From the NCBI GenBank assembly GCA_016212425.1, contig JACRGJ010000086.1, forward strand, positions 1 to 64,000: DNA of 64,000 bases. The letters run 5' to 3'. Under the pieces are notes generated by a model that saw only the letters and a list, made by a program, of their open reading frames with translations, had not been told where the DNA came from and made no database searches. Positions 34,138 through 42,624 of the stretch are shown here, piece after piece (position 1 is the stretch's first letter; each line of letters opens with the position of its first letter). A program made the position numbers and the translations under genes. Source of the stretch: Micrococcales bacterium (GTDB lineage: Bacteria > Actinomycetota > Actinomycetes > Actinomycetales > Microbacteriaceae).

Positions 34138-34401
34138 ATGCCGTTGGTGGACCTGCTTCGCGCGGCCACGCCGAGTCCGGGCCCGACCCCGCCGCCGGAC
34201 GACCTCGTCACCCCCGGACCGCTCGGGTTCCTCATCCCGCTCGCGGTCGCCGTGCTGGCGATCCTGCTGATCCTCGACATGGTGCGCCGCGTCCGCCGCA
34301 CCCAGGCCCGCGAGCGCGCACGGGAGCGCATCGCCGCCGAGCTCGCCACCTCGCCCGAGGTCGGCGAGACCGAGCCGGAGGACCCCCGCTCCGGCCGTTG
34401 A
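34138..34401 (+). CDS. Small hypothetical membrane protein
   Basis: An 87-residue protein: a Pro-rich N-terminus, one membrane segment (LGFLIPLAVAVLAILLILDMV, described in part), then a basic helix RRVRRTQARERARERIAAEL and an acidic tail. GAGGAGCCGC precedes the ATG. Divergent from DUF4307, where such a small membrane gene is usual. Function unknown. Confidence 0.75.
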   Translation: MPLVDLLRAATPSPGPTPPPDDLVTPGPLGFLIPLAVAVLAILLILDMVRRVRRTQARERARERIAAELATSPEVGETEPEDPRSGR

Positions 34402-34457
34402 GCGTTCGACCGGTGAGCATCCGACCGTTGAGCGTTCGACCGTTGAGCATCCGACCG
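34398..34457. repeat. Four tandem copies of a 15-bp unit
   Basis: Units ttgagcgttcgaccg and kTGAGCATCCGACCG alternate, giving two 30-bp higher-order repeats at 34398-34457. The array starts inside the stop codon of the small membrane gene and ends just before the convergent hemolysin III stop. Confidence 0.75.
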
Positions 34458-34473
34458 CGGAGCGGACGAGACG

Positions 34474-35184
34474 TCAGCCGGCGACGGGATTCATCGCGAT
34501 CAGCAGGATGCCGACCCACTGGCACAGGAACGCGATGACCGTGCAGGTGTGGAACATCTCGTGGAAGCCGAACACGCCCGGCACGGGGTTGGGACGCTTG
34601 AGGGCGTAGAACACGGCGCCGAGCGTGTACGCGAGGCCGCCGACGAGGATGAGCACCATCGTGGCGACGTTGGCCTTCACGAGGTCGCCCATGTAGAACA
34701 TCGCCGCCCAGCCCAGTGCGATGTACAGCGCCACGTAGAGCCAGCGCGGCGCCGAGAGCCAGAAGATCCGGAACGTCACGCCGAGCGCGGCGCCCACCCA
34801 CACCGCGGTCAGTAGGATCGCCGACTGGGGAAACGACAGGGCGCAGACCGCGATCGGCGTGTAGGTGCCCGCGATCAGCAGGAAGATGTTCGAGTGGTCC
34901 AGCCGGCGGAACACGGCTTTCACCTTCGGTGACCAGTCGATGCGGTGGTAGGTGGCGCTGATGCCGAAGAGCAGCAGCGACGTCGCCATGAAGATCGCGC
35001 TGGCCGCCTTGGCGGCGCCGCCGTCCGCGAGCACGATGAGCACGACCCCGAGGGCGAGGGCGAGGGGGAACGTGCCGGCGTGGATCCACCCGCGCCACAG
35101 CGGCTTCACCTCGGTCGAGGGCTGCGAGCGCTCGGCGTCCACGAGCGGGACGTGGTCCCGGCCGAGATCGGCCTCCGAGGTCAT
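34474..35184 (-). CDS. Hemolysin III family (PAQR/TrhA-like) membrane protein
   Basis: A 236-residue seven-helix protein of the PAQR superfamily. Diagnostic residues are YHRIDWSPKVKAVFRRLDHSN (His and Asp, metal site), FRIFWLSAPRW, and the final GFHEMFHTCTVIAF with two His. Bacterial members affect membrane lipid homeostasis, and hemolysis is not established for most. It is divergent from uppS. The ATG start is internal to a short hydrophilic N-terminal tail. Confidence 0.93.
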   Translation of the reverse strand: MTSEADLGRDHVPLVDAERSQPSTEVKPLWRGWIHAGTFPLALALGVVLIVLADGGAAKAASAIFMATSLLLFGISATYHRIDWSPKVKAVFRRLDHSNIFLLIAGTYTPIAVCALSFPQSAILLTAVWVGAALGVTFRIFWLSAPRWLYVALYIALGWAAMFYMGDLVKANVATMVLILVGGLAYTLGAVFYALKRPNPVPGVFGFHEMFHTCTVIAFLCQWVGILLIAMNPVAG

Positions 35185-35249
35185 GCCCGGAGCCTAGGAC
35201 TCCGATCTGACGAGAACCCCGGGGCGGCGGTCCGGACGGGTGCGTGGAC

Positions 35250-35255
35250 TACGGT
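35250..35255 (+). promoter_or_regulatory. -10 box of a leaderless promoter deciding the uppS start
   Basis: tacggt lies exactly 6 nt before the GTG at 35262, which argues for that start rather than the GTG at 35244, which overlaps the box. Confidence 0.55.
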
Positions 35256-35261
35256 TTCCCC

Positions 35262-36047
35262 GTGCCGGAGCGGAGCGAGAGAGGCGGACGGGGTCTGCTG
35301 TACGACCTCTACCAACGCCGGCTCCGGCGTCGCCTCTCCGCGGCTCCGCTGCCCCGCCACGTCGCCATGATCATCGACGGAAATCGTCGCTGGGCACGGC
35401 AGAAGGCCCTCGAGACGGCCGCGCACGGCCACCGCGCCGGTGCCGCGAAGATGCACGAGTTCCTGCGCTGGTGCGATCAGCTGGGCATCGAGGTCGTCAC
35501 GCTGTACCTGCTCTCGACCGACAACCTGCGAGGTCGCTCTCAAGTCGAGCTCGACGAACTGGTCGGCATCATCGCCGACCTCGCCGACGACATCTCGCGC
35601 GAGGACGCCTGGCGCATCCAGCACGTCGGATCCTCCGGGGGACTCCCGGAGCCGCTCGTCGCGGCGCTGCGCGATGCCGAGGCACGCACCGCGGAGCACA
35701 CCGGGCTGCACGTCAACCTCGCCGTCGGCTACGGCGGGCGGCGTGAGATCGCGGATGCGATGCGCAGCATCGTGCAGAGCCACCAGTCCGCCGGCGGCAC
35801 GATCGAGCAGCTCGCCACTCTGCTGACGCCGGAGACCATCGCCCAGCACCTCTACACGCAGGGCCAGCCGGATCCGGACCTCATCATCCGCACCTCGGGG
35901 GAGCAGCGGCTCTCGGACTTCATGCTGTGGCAGTCGGCGCACTCGGAGTTCTACTTCGTGGAGGCGCTCGGACCCGATCTGCGGGAGGTCGACTTCCTCC
36001 GCGCCCTGCGCACCTACTCCTCGCGCGAGCGGAGATTCGGCGGCTGA
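35262..36047 (+). CDS. uppS: Isoprenyl transferase (polyprenyl diphosphate synthase, UppS family)
   Basis: A cis-prenyltransferase that condenses isopentenyl diphosphate units to make the lipid carrier for peptidoglycan. From GTG 35262 it has 261 residues. MIIDGNRRWARQ near residue 32 gives the catalytic Asp and diphosphate site; TLYLLSTDNL, VNLAVGYGGRREIADA and the end block DLIIRTSGEQRLSDFMLWQ follow. The position next to hemolysin III is typical. Chain length (decaprenyl or shorter) cannot be told from sequence. Confidence 0.94.
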   Translation: MPERSERGGRGLLYDLYQRRLRRRLSAAPLPRHVAMIIDGNRRWARQKALETAAHGHRAGAAKMHEFLRWCDQLGIEVVTLYLLSTDNLRGRSQVELDELVGIIADLADDISREDAWRIQHVGSSGGLPEPLVAALRDAEARTAEHTGLHVNLAVGYGGRREIADAMRSIVQSHQSAGGTIEQLATLLTPETIAQHLYTQGQPDPDLIIRTSGEQRLSDFMLWQSAHSEFYFVEALGPDLREVDFLRALRTYSSRERRFGG

Positions 36048-36394
36048 GCTCCAAACCGCCGCCCCTGCAACATCTCGCGGGGCTCCGCCGCGCTCGACGG
36101 CCGCCCCCGATCCCACCCGACCCGCGCCCCGGGCCTCTTCCCCAATTGGTTCACACGACGGCCGATACGCCGCATTTTGGGCCATGTCACGGGGCCCCGC
36201 CGCGGGCGGCGACCGCTGTTCACCGGTCCGTAACGGAATCGGGCGTGTCGGATCACGGCGCGGCGGCGACGCCGACCTAGCGTCGGCAACGTCGGGCACC
36301 GCGCCCGGCCGGAGCGGCCCTCGTTCGTTCCGCGAGCCCCGGCCGCTTCGTCATGCGACGCCGGATGCCTCTGGCACCCGGGGCAGGAGAGCCA
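36048..36394 (+). promoter_or_regulatory. 347-bp spacer with the leader region of the PhoH-family gene
   Basis: No gene is seen. It contains a solo copy of the ccccaattggttc repeat (36140-36161), a likely -10 box tagcgt near 36279, and a folded leader. ggccg-gag-cggcc forms a hairpin, and ctggc/gccag or ggcac/gtgcc would pair around the ribosome binding site and start codon at 36395. Confidence 0.4.
36140..36161 (+). repeat. Solo copy of the ccccaattggttc repeat end
   Basis: Matches the inverted-repeat ends at 1369-1390 and 1530-1551 (core ccccaattggttc followed by a variable base, then ca, a pyrimidine, and gac). There is no partner repeat within the following 350 bp. Confidence 0.55.
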
Positions 36395-37786
36395 GTGCCC
36401 TCGCTCGACCGAACCTCCGCACCCTCCACCACCAGCACCACCGCCGCGACGACGGCATCCGGGATCGCGCCCTCCGCACGAGAGCAGAGGGAGAGGACGG
36501 CCGAACGCACCTATGTGCTCGACACCTCTGTGCTGCTCAGCGACCCGCGTGCGCTGTACCGGTTCGCCGAGCACTCCGTGGTGCTGCCGGTCGTTGTGAT
36601 CACCGAGCTCGAGGCCAAGCGCCACGACCCCGAGATCGGCTACTTCGCGCGACAGGCGCTGCGGATCCTCGACGAGCTGCGCATCGAGCACGAGCGTCTC
36701 GACTTCCCGATCCCCGTCGGCGAGGGCACCCTCCGCGTGGAGCTCAACCACTCCGACCAGGCGATCCTGCCCTCCGGCATGCGGCTGAACGACAACGACT
36801 CCCGCATCCTCGCGGTGGCCTCGAATCTCGCGCAGGACGGCCTGGACGTGACGGTCGTCTCGAAGGACCTGCCGCTGCGGGTGAAGGCCGCCGCGATCGG
36901 CCTGGCGGCGGAGGAGTACCGGGCCGAACTCGCGGTGGATTCCGGATACACCGGTGTCGCGGAGATCGACCTTTCGGCCGAGCAGATGTCGGAACTGTAC
37001 GACGCGGAGCAGCTCTCCAGCCGCACCGTCGGCGAGCTCCCGATCAACACCAGCCTCGTCATCCGCTCCGATCGCGGCTCGGCGCTCGGCCGGGTGACCG
37101 GCGCCGGGCGCTTCACGCTCGTGCGCGGCGATCGAGACGTGTTCGGCCTGCACGGCCGCAGCGCCGAGCAGCGTCTCGCGATCGACCTCCTGCTCGACCC
37201 CGGCGTGGGTATCGTCTCCCTCGGCGGCCGGGCCGGCACCGGCAAGAGCGCGCTCGCGCTGTGCGCGGGCCTGGAGGCGGTGCTCGAGAAGCAGCAGCAC
37301 CGGAAGATCATGGTGTTCCGGCCGCTGTACGCGGTGGGCGGTCAGGAGCTCGGGTACCTGCCCGGCGACAAGGACGAGAAGATGAGCCCCTGGGGGCAGG
37401 CGGTGTTCGACACCCTCGGCGCGCTCGTCTCGGACAACGTGCTCGAGGAGGTGACGGAGCGCGGTCTGCTCGAGGTGCTGCCGCTCACGCACATCCGCGG
37501 TCGTTCCCTGCACGACGCCTTCGTGATCGTCGACGAGGCGCAGTCGCTCGAGCGCAACGTGCTGCTCACCGTGCTCTCGCGCATCGGGCAGAACTCGCGG
37601 GTCGTGCTCACCCACGACGTGGCGCAGCGCGACAACCTGCGCGTCGGGCGCCACGACGGCGTCGCGAGCGTCATCGAGACGCTGAAGGGGCATCCGCTGT
37701 TCGGGCACATCACCCTCATGCGCTCCGAGCGCTCGGCCGTCGCCGCCCTCGTCACCGAACTGCTGGAGTCCATCGAGCTCGCCTGA
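36395..37786 (+). CDS. PIN domain-PhoH family ATPase (PhoH2/YlaK-type)
   Basis: A 463-residue two-domain protein. The N-terminal PIN nuclease domain ([19 protein letters not shown] from about residue 35; [28 protein letters not shown]) is fused to a C-terminal PhoH-type ATPase with Walker [14 protein letters not shown] near 286 and Walker [14 protein letters not shown] near 380. Characterised PhoH2 proteins are ATP-dependent RNA helicase-nucleases. The GTG at 36395 has AGGAG 5 nt upstream; an ATG at 36353 would add 14 residues. Confidence 0.92.
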   Translation: MPSLDRTSAPSTTSTTAATTASGIAPSAREQRERTAERTYVLDTSVLLSDPRALYRFAEHSVVLPVVVITELEAKRHDPEIGYFARQALRILDELRIEHERLDFPIPVGEGTLRVELNHSDQAILPSGMRLNDNDSRILAVASNLAQDGLDVTVVSKDLPLRVKAAAIGLAAEEYRAELAVDSGYTGVAEIDLSAEQMSELYDAEQLSSRTVGELPINTSLVIRSDRGSALGRVTGAGRFTLVRGDRDVFGLHGRSAEQRLAIDLLLDPGVGIVSLGGRAGTGKSALALCAGLEAVLEKQQHRKIMVFRPLYAVGGQELGYLPGDKDEKMSPWGQAVFDTLGALVSDNVLEEVTERGLLEVLPLTHIRGRSLHDAFVIVDEAQSLERNVLLTVLSRIGQNSRVVLTHDVAQRDNLRVGRHDGVASVIETLKGHPLFGHITLMRSERSAVAALVTELLESIELA

Positions 37787-37869
37787 CCGCGGCGTTCCCC
37801 TTCCCCTCGAGAAGAAGGGCCTGTGGAGAACGCGCACGCGCGAACGCCGCGGCAGGCTAGCGTGCGGGC

Positions 37870-38421
37870 GTGAGCTTCCCGACGACCCCGGTCGGGCGCA
37901 TCCGGATGCCGTGGCAACTTCCGGTCTCGCTCGCTCTCGCTGCTCTCGTCCTGGTGCTCGCGGGACCGACGCCCGCGGCCGTGCCGGGGGTCGCGCTCGC
38001 CGCCGTCGCCCCGGAGCTCGCCCTGGTCGACGCGCGCGAGCACCGGCTGCCGAATCGGATGACCTTCCCCGCCCTCGCGGTCGCCGCCGCCGGTGTGCTC
38101 GCCTCCGTGGTGGCCGACGGCGACTCCACCGCCGCGATCGCGGGTGCCGCCTACGGCGGAGGGATGCTGCTGCTCGCGGTGCTCGGCGGGGTCGGCATGG
38201 GCGACGCGAAGCTCGCGGCGCTGATCGGTCTGGCGTGCCCCACCTCGCTGCTTGCCCTCGGCGCTCCCGTCCTGGGGCTGCTGGCGGGCGGGATCGGCGG
38301 CGCCGTCGCGCTGATCCGAGGGGGGCGCGCCCGGCGCATCCCGTTCGGGCCCTTCCTGCTGGCGGGATGGGTGCTCGCGCTCGCCGCACAACTCGCCCTG
38401 GTCGGGCCGCGGGGAGGGTGA
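37870..38421 (+). CDS. Prepilin peptidase-like A24 family protein
   Basis: A 183-residue membrane protein with about 5-6 segments, corresponding to the catalytic half of type IV prepilin peptidases. The first Asp lies in LALVDAREHRLPNRMTFP near residue 55, and the second is in the GMGDAKLAALIG motif near 115. The N-terminal cysteine/methylase domain of full prepilin peptidases is absent. No pilin genes are in the window, so its substrate (tad/flp pili elsewhere) is inferred. Confidence 0.88.
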   Translation: MSFPTTPVGRIRMPWQLPVSLALAALVLVLAGPTPAAVPGVALAAVAPELALVDAREHRLPNRMTFPALAVAAAGVLASVVADGDSTAAIAGAAYGGGMLLLAVLGGVGMGDAKLAALIGLACPTSLLALGAPVLGLLAGGIGGAVALIRGGRARRIPFGPFLLAGWVLALAAQLALVGPRGG

Positions 38422-38443
38422 CGGATCGCATCGGCCCAGCCCT

Positions 38444-38713
38444 TTGCGATGGGGCGTCGCCTCCCGTGGCGTCATTATGGTTGCTCGTGTGATCACCGGG
38501 GAACTCAAGAGCAGGACGATCGCGTCTGGGACGCGTTCTCAGGCGCGACTGTTCAGGCTGCCGATCGAGGTTCCGCCCATGGGAGTGCAGCGTCTCTTCG
38601 CCAGCCATATCGACAGCTTCGGTGCCGAGCGTAAGAAGGTCGAACGCGCGCTTGCCAGCGACAACGCGCTCTTCGCCTCTCTGCAGGCTAGAGCGTTCAG
38701 CGGGGAGCTGTGA
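38444..38713 (+). pseudogene. C-terminal remnant of a type I restriction specificity subunit (HsdS)
   Basis: An 89-residue frame whose last part, LFRLPIEVPPMGVQRLFASH then LFASLQARAFSGEL, matches the C-terminus of HsdS target-recognition subunits, which are normally about 400 residues. The N-terminal DNA-binding domains and the hsdM/hsdR genes are missing. Its stop overlaps the Mrr start. Base composition is less GC-rich than around it. This is best read as a relic left by loss of a type I restriction system. Confidence 0.7.
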
Positions 38714-39939
38714 TGAGCGCCCCGACGTGGGAGGAGTACATGGCGCCGGCGATACGCGTGCTCGCCGACGGCGAGGTGCACCGGGCGCGACAGATCGTCG
38801 AGTCGGCGGCGGACCTGCTGGGTGTGTCTGCTGAGGACCGGCAGGTGCTGATCCCGTCCGGACAGGAGCGCTACCGCAATCGCGGCCTGTGGGCTCTGTC
38901 GTACCTCTCGCGCGTCGGGGCAATCGACCGCCCCACCAGAGGCAACTACCGGGTCACCGACATCGGGCGGAAGCTGCTGGAGGACCACCCCGACGGCATC
39001 ACGGAGAAAAACCTTCGCGCACTGTCCGGCGACCCAAATGCGCCGCACACCTTTAAGGCATTCCCACTCGCCGAACGACCAGCAACCCCTGTCGTGGCTG
39101 CGAGCGACCCTGAACTCGATCCCGAAGAGCAGATCGCCTCTGGGGTGGCGCGCATCAACAGCGACGTCGCCGAGCAGCTGCTGACGCGCATTCTTGAGCA
39201 AGAGCCCGTGTTCTTCGAACAGGCGGTTCTCGATCTGCTCATGGCGATGGGCTATGGCGGCGCCGAGGGCACCGCCAGTCGCACAAAGCTGTCCCGCGAC
39301 GGCGGCATCGATGGGATCATCGACCAGGACGCGCTGGGGCTCTCGCGCATCTACGTGCAGGCGAAGCGCTACGCCCTCGATCACGCCGTCGGGCGCGAGG
39401 CGATCCAAGGCTTCGTCGGGGCGTTGGCCGGGAATCAGGCCAGTCAAGGCGTGTTCATCACTACCAGCCGATTCGCCAGCACCGCTCTCGCCTACGCCGA
39501 TTCGGTATCCGCCCGAGTCATCCTGATCGACGGCGAGCGCTTGACACGGCTGATGATCCGCTACGGAGTCGGGGTGCAGGTCAAACAACGGTTCGAGGTC
39601 GTGGAGATCGACGAGGACTTCTTCGAGTCCCCGCCGCCCATATCGCGACCGATAACCCATCGGCTAGCGTGTGCGCATGGACATCCGACGGGAGCGGGCG
39701 GCGGCGGGCCTGAGCCAGTCGCAGCTCGCCCGTGCCGCGGGGGTCTCTCAGCCCAACCTTTCCGCCTACGAGAACGGTCGGCGCGCACCGAGCCCGGTTG
39801 TGCTCGAACGCCTTCAGCGTGCCCTCGCGACGCGGCCGTCACAGCGGGTGCTGCAGCACCGCGGCGACGTCCTCCGCATCGTGGGGGAGCACCATGCCCG
39901 CGCGCCGCGGCTCTTTGGCTCGGTCGCCCGCGGCGATGA
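38713..39939 (+). CDS. mrr: Mrr-type restriction endonuclease with an altered C-terminus
   Basis: A type IV-like restriction enzyme expected to cut modified DNA. It has an N-terminal Mrr winged-helix domain (about 1-95: WEEYMAPAIRVLADGEVHRARQIVE) and a PD-(D/E)xK catalytic domain (about 155-300) with Asp200 in GGIDGII and Gln216-Ala-Lys218 in YVQAKRY. Normal Mrr ends near VVEIDEDFFE (about residue 305). Here the frame continues about 103 residues, reading out of frame through the next gene; a +1 shift would stop at TAA 39653-39655. A frameshift is likely, although the catalytic core is intact. Confidence 0.78.
   Translation: MSAPTWEEYMAPAIRVLADGEVHRARQIVESAADLLGVSAEDRQVLIPSGQERYRNRGLWALSYLSRVGAIDRPTRGNYRVTDIGRKLLEDHPDGITEKNLRALSGDPNAPHTFKAFPLAERPATPVVAASDPELDPEEQIASGVARINSDVAEQLLTRILEQEPVFFEQAVLDLLMAMGYGGAEGTASRTKLSRDGGIDGIIDQDALGLSRIYVQAKRYALDHAVGREAIQGFVGALAGNQASQGVFITTSRFASTALAYADSVSARVILIDGERLTRLMIRYGVGVQVKQRFEVVEIDEDFFESPPPISRPITHRLACAHGHPTGAGGGGPEPVAARPCRGGLSAQPFRLRERSARTEPGCARTPSACPRDAAVTAGAAAPRRRPPHRGGAPCPRAAALWLGRPRR
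39665..39670 (+). promoter_or_regulatory. -10 box of a leaderless promoter for the MNT antitoxin
   Basis: tagcgt lies 6 nt before the ATG at 39677, and supports that start over the GTG at 39671. Confidence 0.5.
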
Positions 39940-40120
39940 CGCCGAGACCTCCGACCTCGACCTGCTCGTCGACTTCACCGACGAGGCGAGCCTGCTCGAC
40001 GAGGTCGGCCTCCGACTCGCTCTCGTCGACCTTCTGCGGGTCGAGGTCGATGTGGTCGCCGTCGACGCGCTGCGCGGCGAGGTGCGCGACCGCATCCTGC
40101 GAGAGGCGGTCGCGCTGTGA
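39677..40120 (+). CDS. HTH-nucleotidyltransferase fusion, MntA-type antitoxin
   Basis: A 147-residue two-domain protein. An XRE-type HTH occupies residues 5-55 (GLSQSQLARAAGVSQPNLSAYE). A minimal nucleotidyltransferase follows with the GS-x10-DxD signature (Gly81-Ser82, then Asp93 and Asp95 in SDLDLLVDF). MNT antitoxins of the HEPN/MNT systems inactivate the HEPN toxin by adenylylating it. The fused HTH implies that this antitoxin also represses its own operon. It overlaps the HEPN gene by 4 bp (GTGA). Confidence 0.85.
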   Translation: MDIRRERAAAGLSQSQLARAAGVSQPNLSAYENGRRAPSPVVLERLQRALATRPSQRVLQHRGDVLRIVGEHHARAPRLFGSVARGDDAETSDLDLLVDFTDEASLLDEVGLRLALVDLLRVEVDVVAVDALRGEVRDRILREAVAL

Positions 40121-40479
40121 CGCCTACCGGCGGCGACGACGCGAAGGCGCTCGACGCTTCGGAGCGTGTGCTCGTGGTGTGCGAGGTGATCGCCGACATC
40201 GTGGGATCCGGAGAGGTCGAATTCCTTCGCGACCTGCGCACCCAGTGGGCGGCCGAGATGGGACTGATCCGCATCGGCGAGACGGTCGCCAAGATCCCGG
40301 ATGCGGTCCGTGCCCGCTTTCCCGAGCAGCCGTGGCGCCAGATCATCGACATGCGCAACTTCGCCGCCCATCAGTACGACGACCTCGATCCCCAGCGGGT
40401 GTGGCGCACGCTCACCCGCGATGTCCCGGCTCTGCGGACGTATCTCTCCGGCACCGTCATCCCCGGACTCGACGCGTGA
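40117..40479 (+). CDS. HEPN domain toxin (HepT/DUF86 family)
   Basis: A 120-residue all-helical HEPN protein. The catalytic motif R-x4-H-x-Y is present as Arg80, His85 and Tyr87 in MRNFAAHQYDD; in characterised HepT proteins this site cleaves RNA and the Tyr is adenylylated by the MNT partner. The GTG start overlaps the antitoxin stop, so translation is coupled with antitoxin first. It is convergent with fumC. The motif is complete, so the toxin may be active. Confidence 0.85.
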   Translation: MTPTGGDDAKALDASERVLVVCEVIADIVGSGEVEFLRDLRTQWAAEMGLIRIGETVAKIPDAVRARFPEQPWRQIIDMRNFAAHQYDDLDPQRVWRTLTRDVPALRTYLSGTVIPGLDA

Positions 40480-40498
40480 GCAACGTCGCCTGAGTGCG

Positions 40499-41902
40499 CT
40501 ACGGGTGGGTCATCGACATGACGTCGAGGGCGCGGTCCAGCTGCTCCTCGGTGAGTTCCCCTCGCTCCACGAATCCGAGCCGGAGCGTCGCCTCGCGCAC
40601 GGTGATGCCCTCCGCGACCGCCGCCTTCGCGATCTTCGCCGCGCTCTCGTAGCCGATCAGCTTGTTCAGGGGAGTCACGATCGAGGGGGACGACTCGGCC
40701 AGGGACCGGGCGCGGTCGAGGTTCGCCGAGAGGCCGACCACGGCCTTGTCCGCCAGCGCCCGAGACGAGTTCGCGAGCAGGCGGATCGACTCCAGCAGCG
40801 CCGTACCCATCACCGGGATCGCCACATTGAGCTCGAAGGCGCCGGAGGCCCCCGCCCAGGCGATGGTCTGGTCGTTGCCGACCACCCGGGCGCAGACCAT
40901 GAGCACCGCCTCGGGGATGACCGGGTTCACCTTGCCGGGCATGATCGAGGAACCGGGCTGCAGGTCGGGGATGTGCAGCTCGCCGAGCCCGGTGTTCGGA
41001 CCGGACCCCATCCAGCGCAGGTCGTTGCAGATTTTGGTCAGCGACACCGCGATCACCTTGAGGGCCCCGGAGGCCTCCACGAGCCCGTCGCGGGCGCCCT
41101 GGGCCTCGAAGTGATCCAGGGCCTCGGTGATCGGAAGCCCCGAGTCCTCGGCGAGAACCGCGATGACCCGCTGCGGGAACCCCGCGGGCGTGTTGATGCC
41201 GGTGCCGGTGGCCGTGCCGCCGAGCGGCACCTCGGCGACGCGGGGGAGCGCGGAGCGCACCCGCTCGACCCCGAGCCGCACCTGCCGGGCGTACCCGCCG
41301 AATTCCTGACCGAGGGTGACCGGCGTGGCATCCATGAGGTGCGTGCGGCCGGACTTCACGGCATCCGCCCACAGCTCCGCCTTATCCTCGAGCGCGTCGG
41401 CCAGCTGCTCGAGAGCCGGGATGAGGTCGTGCAGCAGCGCACCCGTGACCGCCAGGTGCACGGAGGTGGGGAACACGTCGTTCGAGGACTGCGACATGTT
41501 CACGTGATCGTTGGGGTGCACGTCGCGCCCGAGCCCGCGGGTCGCGAGCGTCGCGAGCACCTCGTTCATGTTCATATTCGAGGAGGTGCCCGACCCGGTC
41601 TGGTACACGTCGACAGGGAACTGGTCGAGGTGGGCGCCGCCGACGATCGCATCGGCGGCATCGACGATCGACTGCGCGATGTCCGCGTCGAGGATGCCGA
41701 GATCGCGGTTCACGGTCGCTGCGGCCCGCTTGATGCGGGCCAGGGCGATCACCTGAGCGGCCTCGAGCCCCTGCCCGGAGATGGGGAAGTTCTCGACGGC
41801 GCGCTGCGTCTGCGCCCGGTAGAGCGCCGACGCGGGGACCCGCACCTCGCCCATCGTGTCGTGCTCGATGCGGTAGTCGCCGGAGGCGGTGTCGGGGCTC
41901 AC
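40499..41902 (-). CDS. fumC: Class II fumarate hydratase
   Basis: Interconverts fumarate and malate in the TCA cycle; cytosolic, iron-free. The 467-residue product has the normal length. [17 protein letters not shown] near residue 100, [38 protein letters not shown] and the signature [11 protein letters not shown] near 330 are all present. The GTG start has AGGAAGG upstream. It is convergent with the HEPN toxin gene. Confidence 0.97.
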   Translation of the reverse strand: MSPDTASGDYRIEHDTMGEVRVPASALYRAQTQRAVENFPISGQGLEAAQVIALARIKRAAATVNRDLGILDADIAQSIVDAADAIVGGAHLDQFPVDVYQTGSGTSSNMNMNEVLATLATRGLGRDVHPNDHVNMSQSSNDVFPTSVHLAVTGALLHDLIPALEQLADALEDKAELWADAVKSGRTHLMDATPVTLGQEFGGYARQVRLGVERVRSALPRVAEVPLGGTATGTGINTPAGFPQRVIAVLAEDSGLPITEALDHFEAQGARDGLVEASGALKVIAVSLTKICNDLRWMGSGPNTGLGELHIPDLQPGSSIMPGKVNPVIPEAVLMVCARVVGNDQTIAWAGASGAFELNVAIPVMGTALLESIRLLANSSRALADKAVVGLSANLDRARSLAESSPSIVTPLNKLIGYESAAKIAKAAVAEGITVREATLRLGFVERGELTEEQLDRALDVMSMTHP

Positions 41903-41928
41903 GGGGCGTGCCTTCCTGGTGGTGCGCG

Positions 41929-41960
41929 GATGCGGGGGCGGTGGGATGCGGGGGCGGTGG
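41929..41960. repeat. Two tandem copies of a 16-bp unit
   Basis: gatgcgggggcggtgg occurs at 41929-41944 and again at 41945-41960 between fumC and the carbonic anhydrase gene. Confidence 0.7.
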
Positions 41961-41994
41961 GCCGGGTCGGCCTGTACTGAGCCGGCGCGCGGCG

Positions 41995-42624
41995 TCAGGC
42001 CGTGCTGACCCCGACCGCGATGCGCGGCTCGACCGCGCCGTCGGCGAGGTGGTAGACCGCCCCGACCACCGCCAGGGTACCGGCGGCCACTCCGTCGGCG
42101 ACGATCTCCGAGTCGCGCAGCAGCGCGCCCACCGTGTCCTGCAGGTGCCGGGCGCCGGCGGCGACCGCATCCGCCCTGTCCGCCGCGGGCACGGCGCGCA
42201 CGGCGACACGGATCGGCTCGATCAGCTCCGCGATATGCACCGGCAGGGCCGGCGCATCCGCGCCCTCCGCCGCCACCGCGGAGGCGACCGCTCCGCAGGC
42301 GTCATGCGCGAGCACGACGACGAGGGGCACCCCGAGCACCGCGACCGCGTACTCGATCGATCCGAGAGCGTCGGGGGAGAGCACCTGCCCGGCGTTGCGC
42401 ACCACGAACAGGTCGCCCAGGCCCTGGTCGAAGAGCAGCTCCGCGCTCGCGCGCGAATCGCTGCACCCGAGGACGGCGGCGTGCGGCGCCTGACCCGAGG
42501 CGACGCCTGCCCTGCGGGTGCCGTCCTGCCGCGGATGCTCGGGCGAGCCCGTCCGGAAGCGCGCGTTGCCCTCGGCGAGCTCCGCCCAGGCGTCGGCGGG
42601 GACGGTCGCCAGGCGATCGGTCAT
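41995..42624 (-). CDS. Beta-class carbonic anhydrase
   Basis: Hydrates CO2 to bicarbonate with a zinc ion. The 209-residue product shows the complete metal site: Cys54 and the catalytic Asp56-Arg58 dyad in GCSDSRAS, and His107 and Cys110 in [30 protein letters not shown] is also family-typical. The ATG overlaps the stop of the DUF4245 gene by 4 bp, so this is part of the xseA-xseB-DUF4245 transcript reading leftwards. Confidence 0.94.
   Translation of the reverse strand: MTDRLATVPADAWAELAEGNARFRTGSPEHPRQDGTRRAGVASGQAPHAAVLGCSDSRASAELLFDQGLGDLFVVRNAGQVLSPDALGSIEYAVAVLGVPLVVVLAHDACGAVASAVAAEGADAPALPVHIAELIEPIRVAVRAVPAADRADAVAAGARHLQDTVGALLRDSEIVADGVAAGTLAVVGAVYHLADGAVEPRIAVGVSTA

Noticed and set aside
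36215-36240. Third PHO box (gttcacc upstream of the PhoH-family gene)
   Set aside because: Only one unit is present; the 11-bp offset position does not match.
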